Positions 22,237-31,192 are shown, counted from the stretch's first letter. The stretch: DNA of 64,000 bases from Flavobacterium johnsoniae UW101 (GCF_000016645.1 NC_009441.1:1612001-1676000); one strand, 5' to 3'. Notes: generated by a model from the sequence alone, not told the origin. Numbers and translations: made by a program.

Positions 22237-24273
22237 TTAATTTAATCGATAAAATCCCTTTTCGGCTGTGGCATGAAAAGGGATATTTTTTTTCTCACAG
22301 CTTATCTGCCAAATTCTTTGAAGTGTATATGAATTAGAACCATCTGCAATAATAATTTTGGGTTGCAGCTGTGTTAAAACGCGATCTAGATTTATTTTGG
22401 GAGATTGAGTTAAAATTAAAATTTCAGGAGATATACTGTTTGCATAAATTCCGGTACTGTCAATTATAGAAATTTTATGCCCTTTGAAAAATAATACGTT
22501 TTTAAGTTTTTGAGATTTATTTAAAACGCTAAAATTACCAACTAAGTAAGAGTTAAAAATATTGCTTTTTGAACTTTTGTTACTCGTTGTATCGCTCGCA
22601 AAAAGCGTAATAGTATTTCCATTTCTTGAAGAAATCAAAGTATTTTTCTTCACATTATAAACGATTAATTCCTTTTGATTTGAAATTTCTCTTTTAGTAT
22701 AAATCAGTGCAGATTGAAATAAAATTATTGATATAAATACTGCAATGAGTTTATTGTAACTTGGTTTTTGAGACCAGATTGTGGCGCTTATTATTACAAG
22801 ATACAGCGTTATCAAGTAATAAAAATTAAAGCTGATACCTTGAATGACAAATGATTCAAATGAAGCTACATAATGAATTAGTTGATTTAGAATGAAAATG
22901 CTTTTTTCAAAAATATAAACCAATATTTCGGGGGGACTTTTGAAAATGGCAAATATCATAACGATAATTCCTGCAATCATTATAAAAGACAAAACCGGCA
23001 GAATTATAATATTGGTTACAAAAAATAATCCCGGAAATTGATGAAAATAATACAGGCACAAGGGCAATGTGCCAATTTGTGCTGCAAAAGAAACCGTTAG
23101 TGCGTTCCATATATATAGAATAAATTTATTTTTTGGTTTCCAGATTTTGTTTAATTCCGGCTGAAGCCAAACAATAAAAAACAAAGCTAAATAACTCAGC
23201 TGAAATCCAACATCAAATAAAAAGTACGGTTCAAAAAGCAATATCAATAAAAGGGAAACTAATAAAGTGTGATAAATATTACCGCTTCGACGTAAATGAT
23301 TTCCAATGGCTACAAATGAGAACATCACAACAGAACGTAATACAGAAGGCGATAAACCAGAAATAACAGCAAAACCGGCCAGAGAAATTAAAATAGTAAC
23401 TAATTTAATTGCAGAACCTTTCCGGGTATTTGGAATTGGTTTTAAAACAAATATTATAAAAAGCATTATAAAGCCAACATGCAGTCCCGAAACAGAAAGT
23501 ACATGTGTAGCTCCCGAATATTGATAATCTTTGATTATATCTGCTGAAATTTCCTGCTGCTGTCCTAAAATGAGAGCCAGTGCAACATTCATTTCGTCTT
23601 TATTAAAATGAGCGCTTTCTAAATTTTTGAGAATAGTAGAATGCAAACGTCCGGAATAATACCAAATATCTTTTGTAATTGTCCTGCTGACTTTTATTTC
23701 TGACTTTTTGCAATATAACTGTGCGTAAATCTGTTTGTCTGATAAATACTTTGCATAATCAAACTGATTTGGATTTTTGCTCGAAACGGTTCTTTGTAAA
23801 GTAGTTTCAACTCTAATTGTATTTCCAATAATAAGAGGATTTTTTAAACTGTCTTTTTGAATATTGACAATAATTCTGCCTGAATAAACTTTGTCACCAA
23901 TGCTGTTTATAAGGCCAATATATCGGTCATTATAATCATTGCTTTTGAGTTTTTCTCTTAAAGTAAAAGTGATGAACTGCTGGTTTTCAAAAACAGTTTT
24001 TGAGTATGTATAATTAGATTTGTCAAAAGTATCAGTGTGGAAAAGCAAAACGCATATCCCAACAAAAAAGGATATGAGAAAACTGTTGATGCTAAAAAAT
24101 GTTTTTGCTCTTTTATTTCTTTTTGAAATAAAATACGAAGCACAAAACAAGATTGTTGAAAAACCAAGAAAAATGAGAGATGCTTTTAGTGGCGGCTGGC
24201 AATAATAGGAAACTAAAAGTCCAAATATAAAGGGAATTGTTATTTTAACTAAAGGAAAATCTAATACTTTCAT
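22237..24273 (-). CDS. comEC: ComEC/Rec2-family DNA uptake channel protein
   Basis: The inner-membrane channel for single-stranded DNA in natural transformation. Of the 678 residues, the first 75 hold N-terminal helices. A DUF4131 OB-like periplasmic domain follows ('PNQFDYAKYLSDKQIYAQLY'). The competence domain has the signature 'YSGATHVLSVSGLHVGF' and about seven helices. The C-terminal 150 residues correspond in place to the metallo-beta-lactamase domain of Bacillus ComEC but show no HxHxDH metal site; only the terminal 'PKIIIADGSN' strand resembles it. A nuclease role is therefore not supported for this protein. Bases 22239-22293 also encode the terminator of the convergent gene. Confidence 0.92.
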   Translation of the reverse strand: MKVLDFPLVKITIPFIFGLLVSYYCQPPLKASLIFLGFSTILFCASYFISKRNKRAKTFFSINSFLISFFVGICVLLFHTDTFDKSNYTYSKTVFENQQFITFTLREKLKSNDYNDRYIGLINSIGDKVYSGRIIVNIQKDSLKNPLIIGNTIRVETTLQRTVSSKNPNQFDYAKYLSDKQIYAQLYCKKSEIKVSRTITKDIWYYSGRLHSTILKNLESAHFNKDEMNVALALILGQQQEISADIIKDYQYSGATHVLSVSGLHVGFIMLFIIFVLKPIPNTRKGSAIKLVTILISLAGFAVISGLSPSVLRSVVMFSFVAIGNHLRRSGNIYHTLLVSLLLILLFEPYFLFDVGFQLSYLALFFIVWLQPELNKIWKPKNKFILYIWNALTVSFAAQIGTLPLCLYYFHQFPGLFFVTNIIILPVLSFIMIAGIIVMIFAIFKSPPEILVYIFEKSIFILNQLIHYVASFESFVIQGISFNFYYLITLYLVIISATIWSQKPSYNKLIAVFISIILFQSALIYTKREISNQKELIVYNVKKNTLISSRNGNTITLFASDTTSNKSSKSNIFNSYLVGNFSVLNKSQKLKNVLFFKGHKISIIDSTGIYANSISPEILILTQSPKINLDRVLTQLQPKIIIADGSNSYTLQRIWQISCEKKNIPFHATAEKGFYRLN
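22254..22293 (+). terminator. Terminator of thioredoxin-fold gene 3, inside the comEC 3' end
   Basis: 'atcccttttc' pairs with 'gaaaagggat' and is followed by a T-run on the plus strand. The hairpin lies within the last 20 codons of comEC on the opposite strand. Confidence 0.85.
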
Positions 24274-24327
24274 CAGGTAAAAGTATTAAATATTTGTAAG
24301 AAAATAAATATATTTTTTTAGATGTGA

Positions 24328-24825
24328 TTATTCTAAAACCCTGTTTACTTGTTCAAACGAATTTTTATAATAAGGTTCTTTTGTAGAAGATATTATAACC
24401 CCTTTTGAAGTTGAAGAATGTACAAATTTTATTTCGTCTGAATTTACTTCCGTGATAAGTCCAACGTGATTAATCTGTCTGCTTTTGTTCGTTTTGAAGA
24501 AAATTAAATCTCCTTTTTTTGCATCATTAAGCGGAATTACTTTTCCAATTTTTGCCTGTTCAAAAGAACTTCTAGGCAGTTTTATATTTTCAGATTCAAA
24601 AGTAGTGTAAACTAATCCAGAGCAGTCAAAACCGCTTTTTGTAGTTCCTCCGGCCTTGTATTTTACACCAATATTATCTGTTGCAGTATCGATTAAATTC
24701 TTTACCAGAGATCTGTTTTCTTTTTTAGATTCGTTTTTGCTCGTGCTTTTGCCTGCAACAGTTGAAGTCGATTTACAAGAAACGAATACGATCGATAGAA
24801 GAAGGAAAACGAATATTTTTTTCAA
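24328..24825 (-). CDS. NlpC/P60 (C40) lipoprotein peptidase
   Basis: A cell-wall endopeptidase that cleaves peptidoglycan stem peptides. Its 165 residues start with a lipoprotein signal ending 'VFVSC' (Cys17). The catalytic Cys68 lies in 'SGFDCSGLVYTTF' and the catalytic His120 in 'INHVGLITEV'. 'KKGDLIFFKT' is the strand before the His, as in Spr/MepS. A Ser/Lys-rich linker joins the lipid anchor to the domain. It starts 11 bases after lpxB and probably shares that transcript. Confidence 0.93.
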   Translation of the reverse strand: MKKIFVFLLLSIVFVSCKSTSTVAGKSTSKNESKKENRSLVKNLIDTATDNIGVKYKAGGTTKSGFDCSGLVYTTFESENIKLPRSSFEQAKIGKVIPLNDAKKGDLIFFKTNKSRQINHVGLITEVNSDEIKFVHSSTSKGVIISSTKEPYYKNSFEQVNRVLE

Positions 24826-24836
24826 AACAGAAATAT

Positions 24837-25952
24837 TTAAGATTTTAAATCGGCAACAATAAGTTTTGCAGTTTTTTTACTTGCGCCTACACCACCAAGT
24901 TTTTGTTCTAAAATATCATAGTTTTTTAGCAGTTTTTCACGGTGAGAAGGTTCAAGCAGTTTGTTTAATTCTTCTTTGATGCGTTTTGTATTGCATTCGC
25001 CCTGAATTAATTCAGTTACAACTTCCTGGTCCATAATTAAATTAACAAGCGAAATATATTTTAAAGTAATAATTCGTTTGGCAATTTGATATGAAATAGC
25101 GCTTCCTTTGTAACAAACCACTTCGGGAACTTTAAAAAGTGCTGTTTCTAAAGTTGCTGTTCCAGAAGTAACTAAAGCTGCAGTTGAAGAACGCAGTAAA
25201 TCATACGTTTTATTCGATACAAATGCGATGTTTTTGTTTTTTATAAACTGCTGGTAAAATTCGTAATCCTGACTTGGTGCGCCCGCAATAACAAATTCAT
25301 AATCCTGAAAATCGTCAACAACACTTAACATTACGCTCAGCATTTTGGTAATTTCCTGTTTACGGCTTCCCGGTAAAACAGCAATAATAGGTTTTTCTCC
25401 TAATTTATTTTCTTCTCTAAAAGCTGCTTCATTAAAAGCTGGCTGATTTTGAATAGCATCAATTAGCGGATGGCCAACAAAATCTACAGGGAAATGATGT
25501 TTGTCTTCATAAAAACCTTTTTCAAAAGGCAGAATTACAAACATTCTGTCAACATCTTGTTTTATGGCGTTGATGCGATTTTCTTTCCAGGCCCAGATTT
25601 GAGGAGAAATATAATAATGAGTTCTGTAATTCAGTTCTTTGGCCCATTTTGCAATACGCATATTAAAGCCCGGATAATCAATAAAAATTAAAACATCAGG
25701 TTTAAATTCAGAGATATCTTTTTTGCAGAATTTTATATTGTTTAAAATGGTTTTTAAATTAAAAAGCACTTCAACAAAACCCATAAATGCAAGATCGCGA
25801 TAATGTTTTACCAAAGTTCCGCCGGCTTTCTGCATTAAGTCACCACCCCAAAATCTAATTTCGGCCTGAGGATCTTCCTCATATAAGGCTTTCATTAAAT
25901 TTGAACCGTGTAAATCTCCAGAAGCCTCGCCGGCTATTATGTAGTATTTCAT
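24837..25952 (-). CDS. lpxB: Lipid-A-disaccharide synthase
   Basis: Joins UDP-2,3-diacylglucosamine and lipid X to make the lipid A disaccharide on the cytoplasmic face of the inner membrane. The 371-residue length is normal for this GT19 enzyme. The N-terminus 'MKYYIIAGEASGDLHGSNL' is the family signature, with 'LPGSRKQEI' and 'TSGTATLETALFKVPEVVCY' in the sugar-nucleotide half. Gene order surE, small membrane protein, lpxB, NlpC/P60 is on one strand. A promoter-like element lies between lpxB and the gene before it. Confidence 0.97.
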   Translation of the reverse strand: MKYYIIAGEASGDLHGSNLMKALYEEDPQAEIRFWGGDLMQKAGGTLVKHYRDLAFMGFVEVLFNLKTILNNIKFCKKDISEFKPDVLIFIDYPGFNMRIAKWAKELNYRTHYYISPQIWAWKENRINAIKQDVDRMFVILPFEKGFYEDKHHFPVDFVGHPLIDAIQNQPAFNEAAFREENKLGEKPIIAVLPGSRKQEITKMLSVMLSVVDDFQDYEFVIAGAPSQDYEFYQQFIKNKNIAFVSNKTYDLLRSSTAALVTSGTATLETALFKVPEVVCYKGSAISYQIAKRIITLKYISLVNLIMDQEVVTELIQGECNTKRIKEELNKLLEPSHREKLLKNYDILEQKLGGVGASKKTAKLIVADLKS

Positions 25953-25975
25953 ATCAACAAATTTTTATTGCAGCA

Positions 25976-26007
25976 CAAAGATAGGATTTAAATAATTATG
26001 GTTGAAA
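25976..26007 (-). promoter_or_regulatory. Possible internal promoter of lpxB
   Basis: 'TATCTTTG' on the minus strand (25976-25983) is a perfect -7 element 24 bases before the lpxB ATG. An imperfect -33 'TTTC' (26004-26007) lies 20 bases upstream, inside the end of the preceding small gene. Confidence 0.5.
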
Positions 26008-26260
26008 CTGCCAGAACAATCACGGCTAAAATCACGCCTCTGGCCATCATTTCTTTATTTCGGTTTAAAAGAATTAAGAAAACAGCAAGGTCTAAAGTGG
26101 TTCCAATTGTAATTATTTTTCCCAAATATCCCATTTCTTTTATAGTTCGAATTCCGGTAGAAATATCAAAATTTGTAAAGAATTTGATAAACAAATAACT
26201 GCCCAAAAGAGCTGTAAAGATTCCAACAAGAAACCCAATAATAAATTCTTTTTTATCCAT
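25988..26260 (-). CDS. Small three-helix membrane protein
   Basis: 90 residues with hydrophobic helices at about 7-27, 47-65 and 73-90, and a basic loop 'LNRNKEM'. Its start overlaps the end of surE by 8 bases, so it is translationally coupled. No family is recognised. The setting between surE and lpxB hints at an envelope role, which is inference. Confidence 0.75.
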   Translation of the reverse strand: MDKKEFIIGFLVGIFTALLGSYLFIKFFTNFDISTGIRTIKEMGYLGKIITIGTTLDLAVFLILLNRNKEMMARGVILAVIVLAVSTIII

Positions 26261-27032
26261 TTAATTTCCATGTATTAAGTTGCTGCATAGTATGATGTGC
26301 CGTTAAATCAAACTGAACCGGAACGACAGAAATATATCCGTTTTCTAAAGCCCATTCGTCTGTATCTTCGCCATTGTCTTCATTTGTAAATTTGCCTGTC
26401 AGCCAGTAATAATCTTTGCCAAAAGGAGTTTGTCTTTTATCAAATTTTTGAGCATAATAAGCCTTAGCCTGACGGCAGACTTTTATTCCTTTAATTTCTT
26501 TTTCACTCAATTTTGGGAAATTGACATTCAAAACAACGCCGGGAGGCAGTTTATTTTTAAGTGTTTCTAAAGTTATTTTTTTCACAAATGCTTTAGCCGG
26601 TTCAAAATCGGCATTCCAGTCAAAGTCCAAAAGTGAAAAACCAATGGCCTGAATTCCTTCAATTCCTGCTTCGACAGCTGCACTCATAGTTCCGGAATAA
26701 ATAACATTAATCGAAGAATTTGATCCGTGGTTAATTCCGGAAACACATAAATCTGGTTTTCTTTTTAAAATTTCATTTACTGCCAATTTTACACAATCAA
26801 CAGGAGTTCCAGAACAGCTGTATTCTGTAATTGTGTCATCATCTTTAGAAATTTTATCTAAAAATAAAGTGTTATTTATGGTGATGGCATGACCCATTGC
26901 GCTCTGAGGTTTGTCTGGAGCAACTACAACAACATCGCCAATAGTTTCCATAACGCTTATTAAAGCTCTAATTCCCGGAGCTAGAATTCCGTCGTCGTTG
27001 GTTACTAATATTAAGGGTTTTTCGTCTTTCAT
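26253..27032 (-). CDS. surE: 5'/3'-nucleotidase SurE
   Basis: A metal-dependent phosphatase acting on nucleoside 5'- and 3'-monophosphates, and possibly on polyphosphate. The 259-residue protein begins with the metal site 'LVTNDDGILAPGIRAL' (Asp13, Asp14). The further family motifs are 'CVSGINHGSN' and 'YSGTMSAAVEAGIEG'. It heads the run with the small membrane protein and lpxB. On the minus strand the upstream DNA holds 'TACATTTG' (27079-27086) as a possible -7 element. Confidence 0.96.
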   Translation of the reverse strand: MKDEKPLILVTNDDGILAPGIRALISVMETIGDVVVVAPDKPQSAMGHAITINNTLFLDKISKDDDTITEYSCSGTPVDCVKLAVNEILKRKPDLCVSGINHGSNSSINVIYSGTMSAAVEAGIEGIQAIGFSLLDFDWNADFEPAKAFVKKITLETLKNKLPPGVVLNVNFPKLSEKEIKGIKVCRQAKAYYAQKFDKRQTPFGKDYYWLTGKFTNEDNGEDTDEWALENGYISVVPVQFDLTAHHTMQQLNTWKLNG

Positions 27033-27149
27033 GATAAGATTGCTATTTTTGATTTTTCAAAATTAAAGCTTGTAAAAGCAAATGTAGTAACAGATTTTGG
27101 TAGAATACTAACAAATAAATAAAAATTGTAAACTAAATTCAGGAACACT

Positions 27150-27178
27150 TTTGAGCGATAAACATTTTTATATCTTTA
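27150..27178 (+). promoter_or_regulatory. Promoter of the C-terminal processing protease
   Basis: TTTG (27150-27153), a 17-base spacer and 'TATCTTTA' (27171-27178), one mismatch from the Bacteroidetes consensus. Confidence 0.65.
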
Positions 27179-27244
27179 ACAAAAAATTATACTGATCTTG
27201 GCATGTTGGCATAGTTTTTACCGTAACTTAGATTAAAAAATTTG

Positions 27245-29428
27245 ATGAATGCTATTATTAAGTTTATGAAAAGAAATTATAAAATACTTATAGCCGTATT
27301 ATGCTTGTCTTTAACCCTGTTTGCTTTTAAGATAAATGCTGACAAGAATGATGATCCGGATCCAAATAGAGACAAGACACTTTTAGAATTACTGGCTTTT
27401 GTTATTGAAAAAGGACACTATAGTCCGGCAGAAATAAATGACGATTTTTCAAAAGGTATTTTTAAGGATTATATCGATGCATTAGACCCTTCAAAGAGGT
27501 TCTTTCTGCAGTCGGATATTGATGAGTTCAAGCAATATGAATTAATGCTTGATGATCAGTTTTTAAACAAAGACTTAACATTCTTTAATTTAACTTATAC
27601 AAGATTAATGAAAAGAATGGAAGAGAGTAAAAAACGTTATAAAACTATTTTAGCGCAGCCTTTTAATTATAGCACAGATGAGACTTTTAATGCAGATTAT
27701 GAGACAATTCCGTATGCAAAGAATTTAAATGAAATTAATGAAAGATGGAGAAAACAAATTAAACTTTCGACTCTTTCTTCACTTGTAACAAAACAGAAAA
27801 TTGAAGAAGAGAAAAAGAAAAAAGATCCAGCTTACAAAGAAAAATCATTTGAAACTCTAGAAAAAGAAACTCGTGAAAGTTCTTTAAAATCATTAGATGA
27901 CAATTTTAGTGTTATTAAAGATTTAAATAAAGATTACTGGTTTTCAGTATATTTAAATTCTATAATGGCTCGTTTTGACCCGCATACAAGTTATTTTGCA
28001 CCAGAAGAAAAAGATCGTTTTGATGTAAATATCAGTGGTAAATTAGAAGGAATTGGAGCAAGATTAACTAAGAAAAATGACTTTACTCAAATTGATGAGT
28101 TAATTTCAGGCGGACCAGCATGGAAAGGAAAAGAACTTGAAGCAGGAGATTTAATTCTAAAAGTGGCTCAAGGTAATGAAGAACCGGTTGATGTGGTTGG
28201 AATGCGTCTTGACGATGTTGTTAAAAAAATCAAAGGACATAAAGGAACTGTAGTAAAACTTACGGTTAAAAAAGTTGACGGAAGTATTAAAGTAATTTCA
28301 ATTGTAAGAGATGTGGTTGAAATTGAAGAAACTTACGCTAAATCTAGTATTGTTGAAAAAAATGGATTGAAATACGGCGTTATTTATCTTCCTAAATTTT
28401 ATATCGATTTTGAAAACAAAGACGGTCGTGATGCCGGAAAAGATATTGCCCTTGAAGTAGAAAGACTGAAAAAAGAAAATATAAACGGAATCGTTCTTGA
28501 TGTTCGTGACGATGGAGGAGGATCTCTTTCTACAGTTGTTGATATTGCAGGTTTATTTATTGAAGAAGGACCAATTGTTCAGGTAAAATCTGCTGGAAAA
28601 AAGAAAGAGGTTTTATACGATAAAGATAAAAAAATAGAGTGGGACGGACCATTGGTAATTATGGTTAACAGTTTCTCTGCTTCGGCTTCTGAGATTTTAG
28701 CAGCAGCTATTCAGGATTACAAACGCGGCGTTATCATTGGAAGTAAACAAACTTATGGTAAAGGAACGGTACAAAATGTACTTGATTTAAACCAATTTGT
28801 TCGTAATGCAAATTATGGAGATTTAGGTGCTTTGAAAATTACAGGTCAAAAATTCTATAGAATTAACGGTGGTTCTACTCAATTAGAAGGTGTTCACAGT
28901 GATGTTGTAATGCCGGATCGTTATGCTTATTTAAAAATGGGTGAGCGTGATATTGACAACGCAATGCCTTGGGATAAAATTGATCCTGCTGATTACAGTA
29001 CGTGGACTTCTAACCAGAATTTTAGTAAAGCTATTGAGAAAAGCAGAACCAGAATTGCAGAAAATCCTCAGTTTAAATTAATTGAAGACAATGCAAAATG
29101 GATTGATGTTAAGAACAAAGAAAATACATACAGCCTGAACATTAAGAGTTTTAAAGAAACTCAGGAACAAGTTGAAAATGAAGGTAAAAAATACAAACCA
29201 ATTTCTGATTACAAAAATAATCTGGTTTTTAAATCATTACCTTATGAAGTGCAGGAAATGAACAATGATGCTACATTGAAAGAGAAAAGAGAAGCTTGGC
29301 ACCAAGCTTTATCGAAAGATGTATATGTTGAGGAAGCATTAAATGTTTTAGACGATTTACAGTCTCCTTCTTATGTAAAAACTACAGTTTCACCTAAAAT
29401 GAAAAAGGAGAAATTAGTAAAATCTTAA
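27245..29428 (+). CDS. Tail-specific (C-terminal processing) protease, S41 family
   Basis: A periplasmic Prc/Tsp-like protease of 727 residues that degrades or trims proteins from their C-termini. The ATG at 27245 is chosen over an in-frame TTG one codon earlier. An N-terminal signal/anchor helix ends near residue 32. A Tsp N-terminal domain follows ('DALDPSKRFFLQSDIDEF'), then a PDZ domain around residues 260-350. The S41 core has the catalytic Ser in 'NSFSASASEILAAA' and the Lys in 'QTYGKGTVQNV'. The C-terminal part matches the DUF3340 extension of Prc. It has its own promoter and terminator. Confidence 0.95.
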   Translation: MNAIIKFMKRNYKILIAVLCLSLTLFAFKINADKNDDPDPNRDKTLLELLAFVIEKGHYSPAEINDDFSKGIFKDYIDALDPSKRFFLQSDIDEFKQYELMLDDQFLNKDLTFFNLTYTRLMKRMEESKKRYKTILAQPFNYSTDETFNADYETIPYAKNLNEINERWRKQIKLSTLSSLVTKQKIEEEKKKKDPAYKEKSFETLEKETRESSLKSLDDNFSVIKDLNKDYWFSVYLNSIMARFDPHTSYFAPEEKDRFDVNISGKLEGIGARLTKKNDFTQIDELISGGPAWKGKELEAGDLILKVAQGNEEPVDVVGMRLDDVVKKIKGHKGTVVKLTVKKVDGSIKVISIVRDVVEIEETYAKSSIVEKNGLKYGVIYLPKFYIDFENKDGRDAGKDIALEVERLKKENINGIVLDVRDDGGGSLSTVVDIAGLFIEEGPIVQVKSAGKKKEVLYDKDKKIEWDGPLVIMVNSFSASASEILAAAIQDYKRGVIIGSKQTYGKGTVQNVLDLNQFVRNANYGDLGALKITGQKFYRINGGSTQLEGVHSDVVMPDRYAYLKMGERDIDNAMPWDKIDPADYSTWTSNQNFSKAIEKSRTRIAENPQFKLIEDNAKWIDVKNKENTYSLNIKSFKETQEQVENEGKKYKPISDYKNNLVFKSLPYEVQEMNNDATLKEKREAWHQALSKDVYVEEALNVLDDLQSPSYVKTTVSPKMKKEKLVKS

Positions 29429-29454
29429 TTTTAGAAAATTTAATTTGTTATTGA

Positions 29455-29494
29455 AAAACGCTTCTTAAATAGTAATTTATGGAGCGTTTTTTTT
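29455..29494 (+). terminator. Terminator of the processing protease gene
   Basis: 'aaaacgcttcttaaat' pairs with 'atttatggagcgtttt' (two mismatches) over loop 'agta', followed by a T-run. Confidence 0.85.
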
Positions 29495-29512
29495 AGATAA
29501 AATATAGTATTT

Positions 29513-30310
29513 ATGAAGAATGCTTTAATTTGTTTTTTGGCTGCATTTATGGCCTTTTCTTGTAAAAAAGAAAATAATGTAATACATACAGATGATAAAG
29601 AAGAGATAGGGCAGAAACAAAGTTCATTTGTTTCTGATCAAAGTAATAATACAGGCTCATTGTATTCTGTTTCTTATGAACCAACTTCAACAACCAATCA
29701 AATCGTTAAACATAAATATTATACACTTTCTTATAATGAAAAATTTGAACAGGCAGAATGGGTTGCTTACGAATTAAAAAAGGAATATTTGAAAAATGGA
29801 AATTTTAAACGTCCTTATTTTATCGAAGATCCAAAAGTGACAACAGGTTCTGCTGATTGGAGAAATTATAAAAAATCGGGTTACGATAAAGGCCACCTTT
29901 GCCCGGCAGGCGATATGGAATTTAGTGAAGAAGCATACAACGATACTTTTTATACTTCGAATATTTCTCCTCAAAAACATGATTTCAACAGCGGAATCTG
30001 GAATAGAATAGAACAAAAAACACGTTATTGGGCAGGTAAATACAATGATATTTATGTTGTTACAGGTGGTGTTTTGAAAGATACAGATAAAAAAATAGGA
30101 ACAGAAAAGGTTTCTGTTCCTAAATATTTCTATAAAATTGTTTTGGCAAAATCAGGAAAAGAACACAAAGCAATTGCTTTTTTAGTTCCAAATAAAGACA
30201 GCGACAAGTCTATTTATGATTTCGTAGTTCCTATTGAAACGGTAGAAAAAATGACAGGAATTGACTTCTTTCCGAATTTAAAAAATTTAAAAAACAGTAA
30301 GGACTTTTAA
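29513..30310 (+). CDS. DNA/RNA non-specific endonuclease, lipoprotein
   Basis: A 265-residue nuclease of the beta-beta-alpha-metal NUC1 family. The signal peptide ends 'AFSC' (Cys17), and 'KKEN' after it may act as a surface export signal. The catalytic motif is 'YDKGHLCPAGDM' with His128, a variant of the usual DRGH. The metal and helix motif is 'NISPQKHDFNSGIWNRIE' (150-167). It probably degrades nucleic acid outside the cell or at the cell surface for nutrient use. Its 3' end overlaps the convergent rpe gene by 24 bases. Confidence 0.94.
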   Translation: MKNALICFLAAFMAFSCKKENNVIHTDDKEEIGQKQSSFVSDQSNNTGSLYSVSYEPTSTTNQIVKHKYYTLSYNEKFEQAEWVAYELKKEYLKNGNFKRPYFIEDPKVTTGSADWRNYKKSGYDKGHLCPAGDMEFSEEAYNDTFYTSNISPQKHDFNSGIWNRIEQKTRYWAGKYNDIYVVTGGVLKDTDKKIGTEKVSVPKYFYKIVLAKSGKEHKAIAFLVPNKDSDKSIYDFVVPIETVEKMTGIDFFPNLKNLKNSKDF

Positions 30311-30949
30311 ATCTGCGATTGTTTCAATTGGGTTTTCTGCTTTAAAAACAAAGCTTCCGGCAACTAAAACATCAGCTCCTGCTTCTACTAATTGTTTTGC
30401 ATTTTTGTTCGTTACACCACCGTCAATTTCGATAAGAGTGGATGCGTTTTTGCGTGTAATTAAATCTTTTAGTTTTTTAACTTTTGCATACGTATTTTCG
30501 ATAAAAGACTGCCCGCCAAAACCAGGGTTTACACTCATGATACAAACCAAGTCAATGTCGTTTATAACATCTTCTAAAAGATCAATATTGGTATGCGGAT
30601 TTATGGCAACACCAGCTTTCATTCCTTCGGCTTTTATTGCCTGAAGAGTTCTGTGTAAGTGTGTACAGGCTTCGTAATGAACTGTTAATCCATTTGCTCC
30701 TAAATCGGCAAAAGTTTTAATGTATCGATCGGGATCAATAATCATTAAATGCACATCGATATATTTTTTTGCATGTTTTGAAATGGCTTCTAAAACCGGC
30801 ATTCCAAAAGAGATATTTGGAACAAAAACTCCGTCCATAATATCGATATGAAACCAATCAGCCTGACTGTTGTTTATCATTTCGACATCGCGCTGTAAAT
30901 TGCCAAAATCGGCAGCAAGAACTGAAGGAGCAATAAATGTATTTTTCAT
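30287..30949 (-). CDS. rpe: Ribulose-phosphate 3-epimerase
   Basis: Interconverts ribulose-5-phosphate and xylulose-5-phosphate in the pentose phosphate pathway. This is a 220-residue TIM barrel. Metal and catalytic residues lie in 'HIDIMDGVFVPNISFG' (His34, Asp36). The phosphate-binding motifs are 'SVNPGFGGQSF' and 'LIEIDGGV'. It converges with and overlaps the nuclease gene. The minus-strand 'TATCTTTG' upstream is a likely -7 element. Confidence 0.97.
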   Translation of the reverse strand: MKNTFIAPSVLAADFGNLQRDVEMINNSQADWFHIDIMDGVFVPNISFGMPVLEAISKHAKKYIDVHLMIIDPDRYIKTFADLGANGLTVHYEACTHLHRTLQAIKAEGMKAGVAINPHTNIDLLEDVINDIDLVCIMSVNPGFGGQSFIENTYAKVKKLKDLITRKNASTLIEIDGGVTNKNAKQLVEAGADVLVAGSFVFKAENPIETIADLKVLTVF

Positions 30950-30971
30950 TGTAGTGTGTGTTGTTTTTTTA

Positions 30972-30979
30972 CAAAGATA
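30972..30979 (-). promoter_or_regulatory. -7 promoter element of rpe
   Basis: A perfect 'TATCTTTG' on the minus strand, 22 bases before the start codon. No convincing -33 element is present. Confidence 0.55.
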
Positions 30980-31001
30980 AATTTTTTATGTACTGCGTGG
31001 T

Positions 31002-31148
31002 AATTTAACCGCAAAGCACGCAAAGATTTTTGGCTTGTAAGGTTCTGTGAAAAAAAACGCAAAGTTCGCAAAGCTTTGTGTGCTTAAAAAAAACAATAAA
31101 AAACTTTGCGGACCTTGCGTAAATTTTAGCGTGCTTTGCGGTTAAATT
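31002..31148. repeat. Intergenic palindromic repeat, family A, copy 2
   Basis: A 147-base element bounded by a perfect 20-bp inverted repeat (31002-31021 with 31129-31148, 'aatttaaccgcaaagcacgc'). Inside are further 'cgcaaagttcgcaaagcttt' and 'aactttgcggaccttgcg' arms. It shares an identical core with copy 1 at 5042-5118, but here both ends are intact. The rest of the 30950-31316 gap holds the rpe -7 element and the rpoD terminator. Confidence 0.85.
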
Positions 31149-31163
31149 TTCAAAATGCAAAAT

Positions 31164-31192
31164 AAAAAACTCCGGTAATCAGCCGGAGTTTC
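31164..31192 (-). terminator. Terminator of rpoD
   Basis: On the minus strand 'aaactccgg...ccggagttt' runs into TTTTTTA, about 125 bases after the rpoD stop. Confidence 0.85.
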
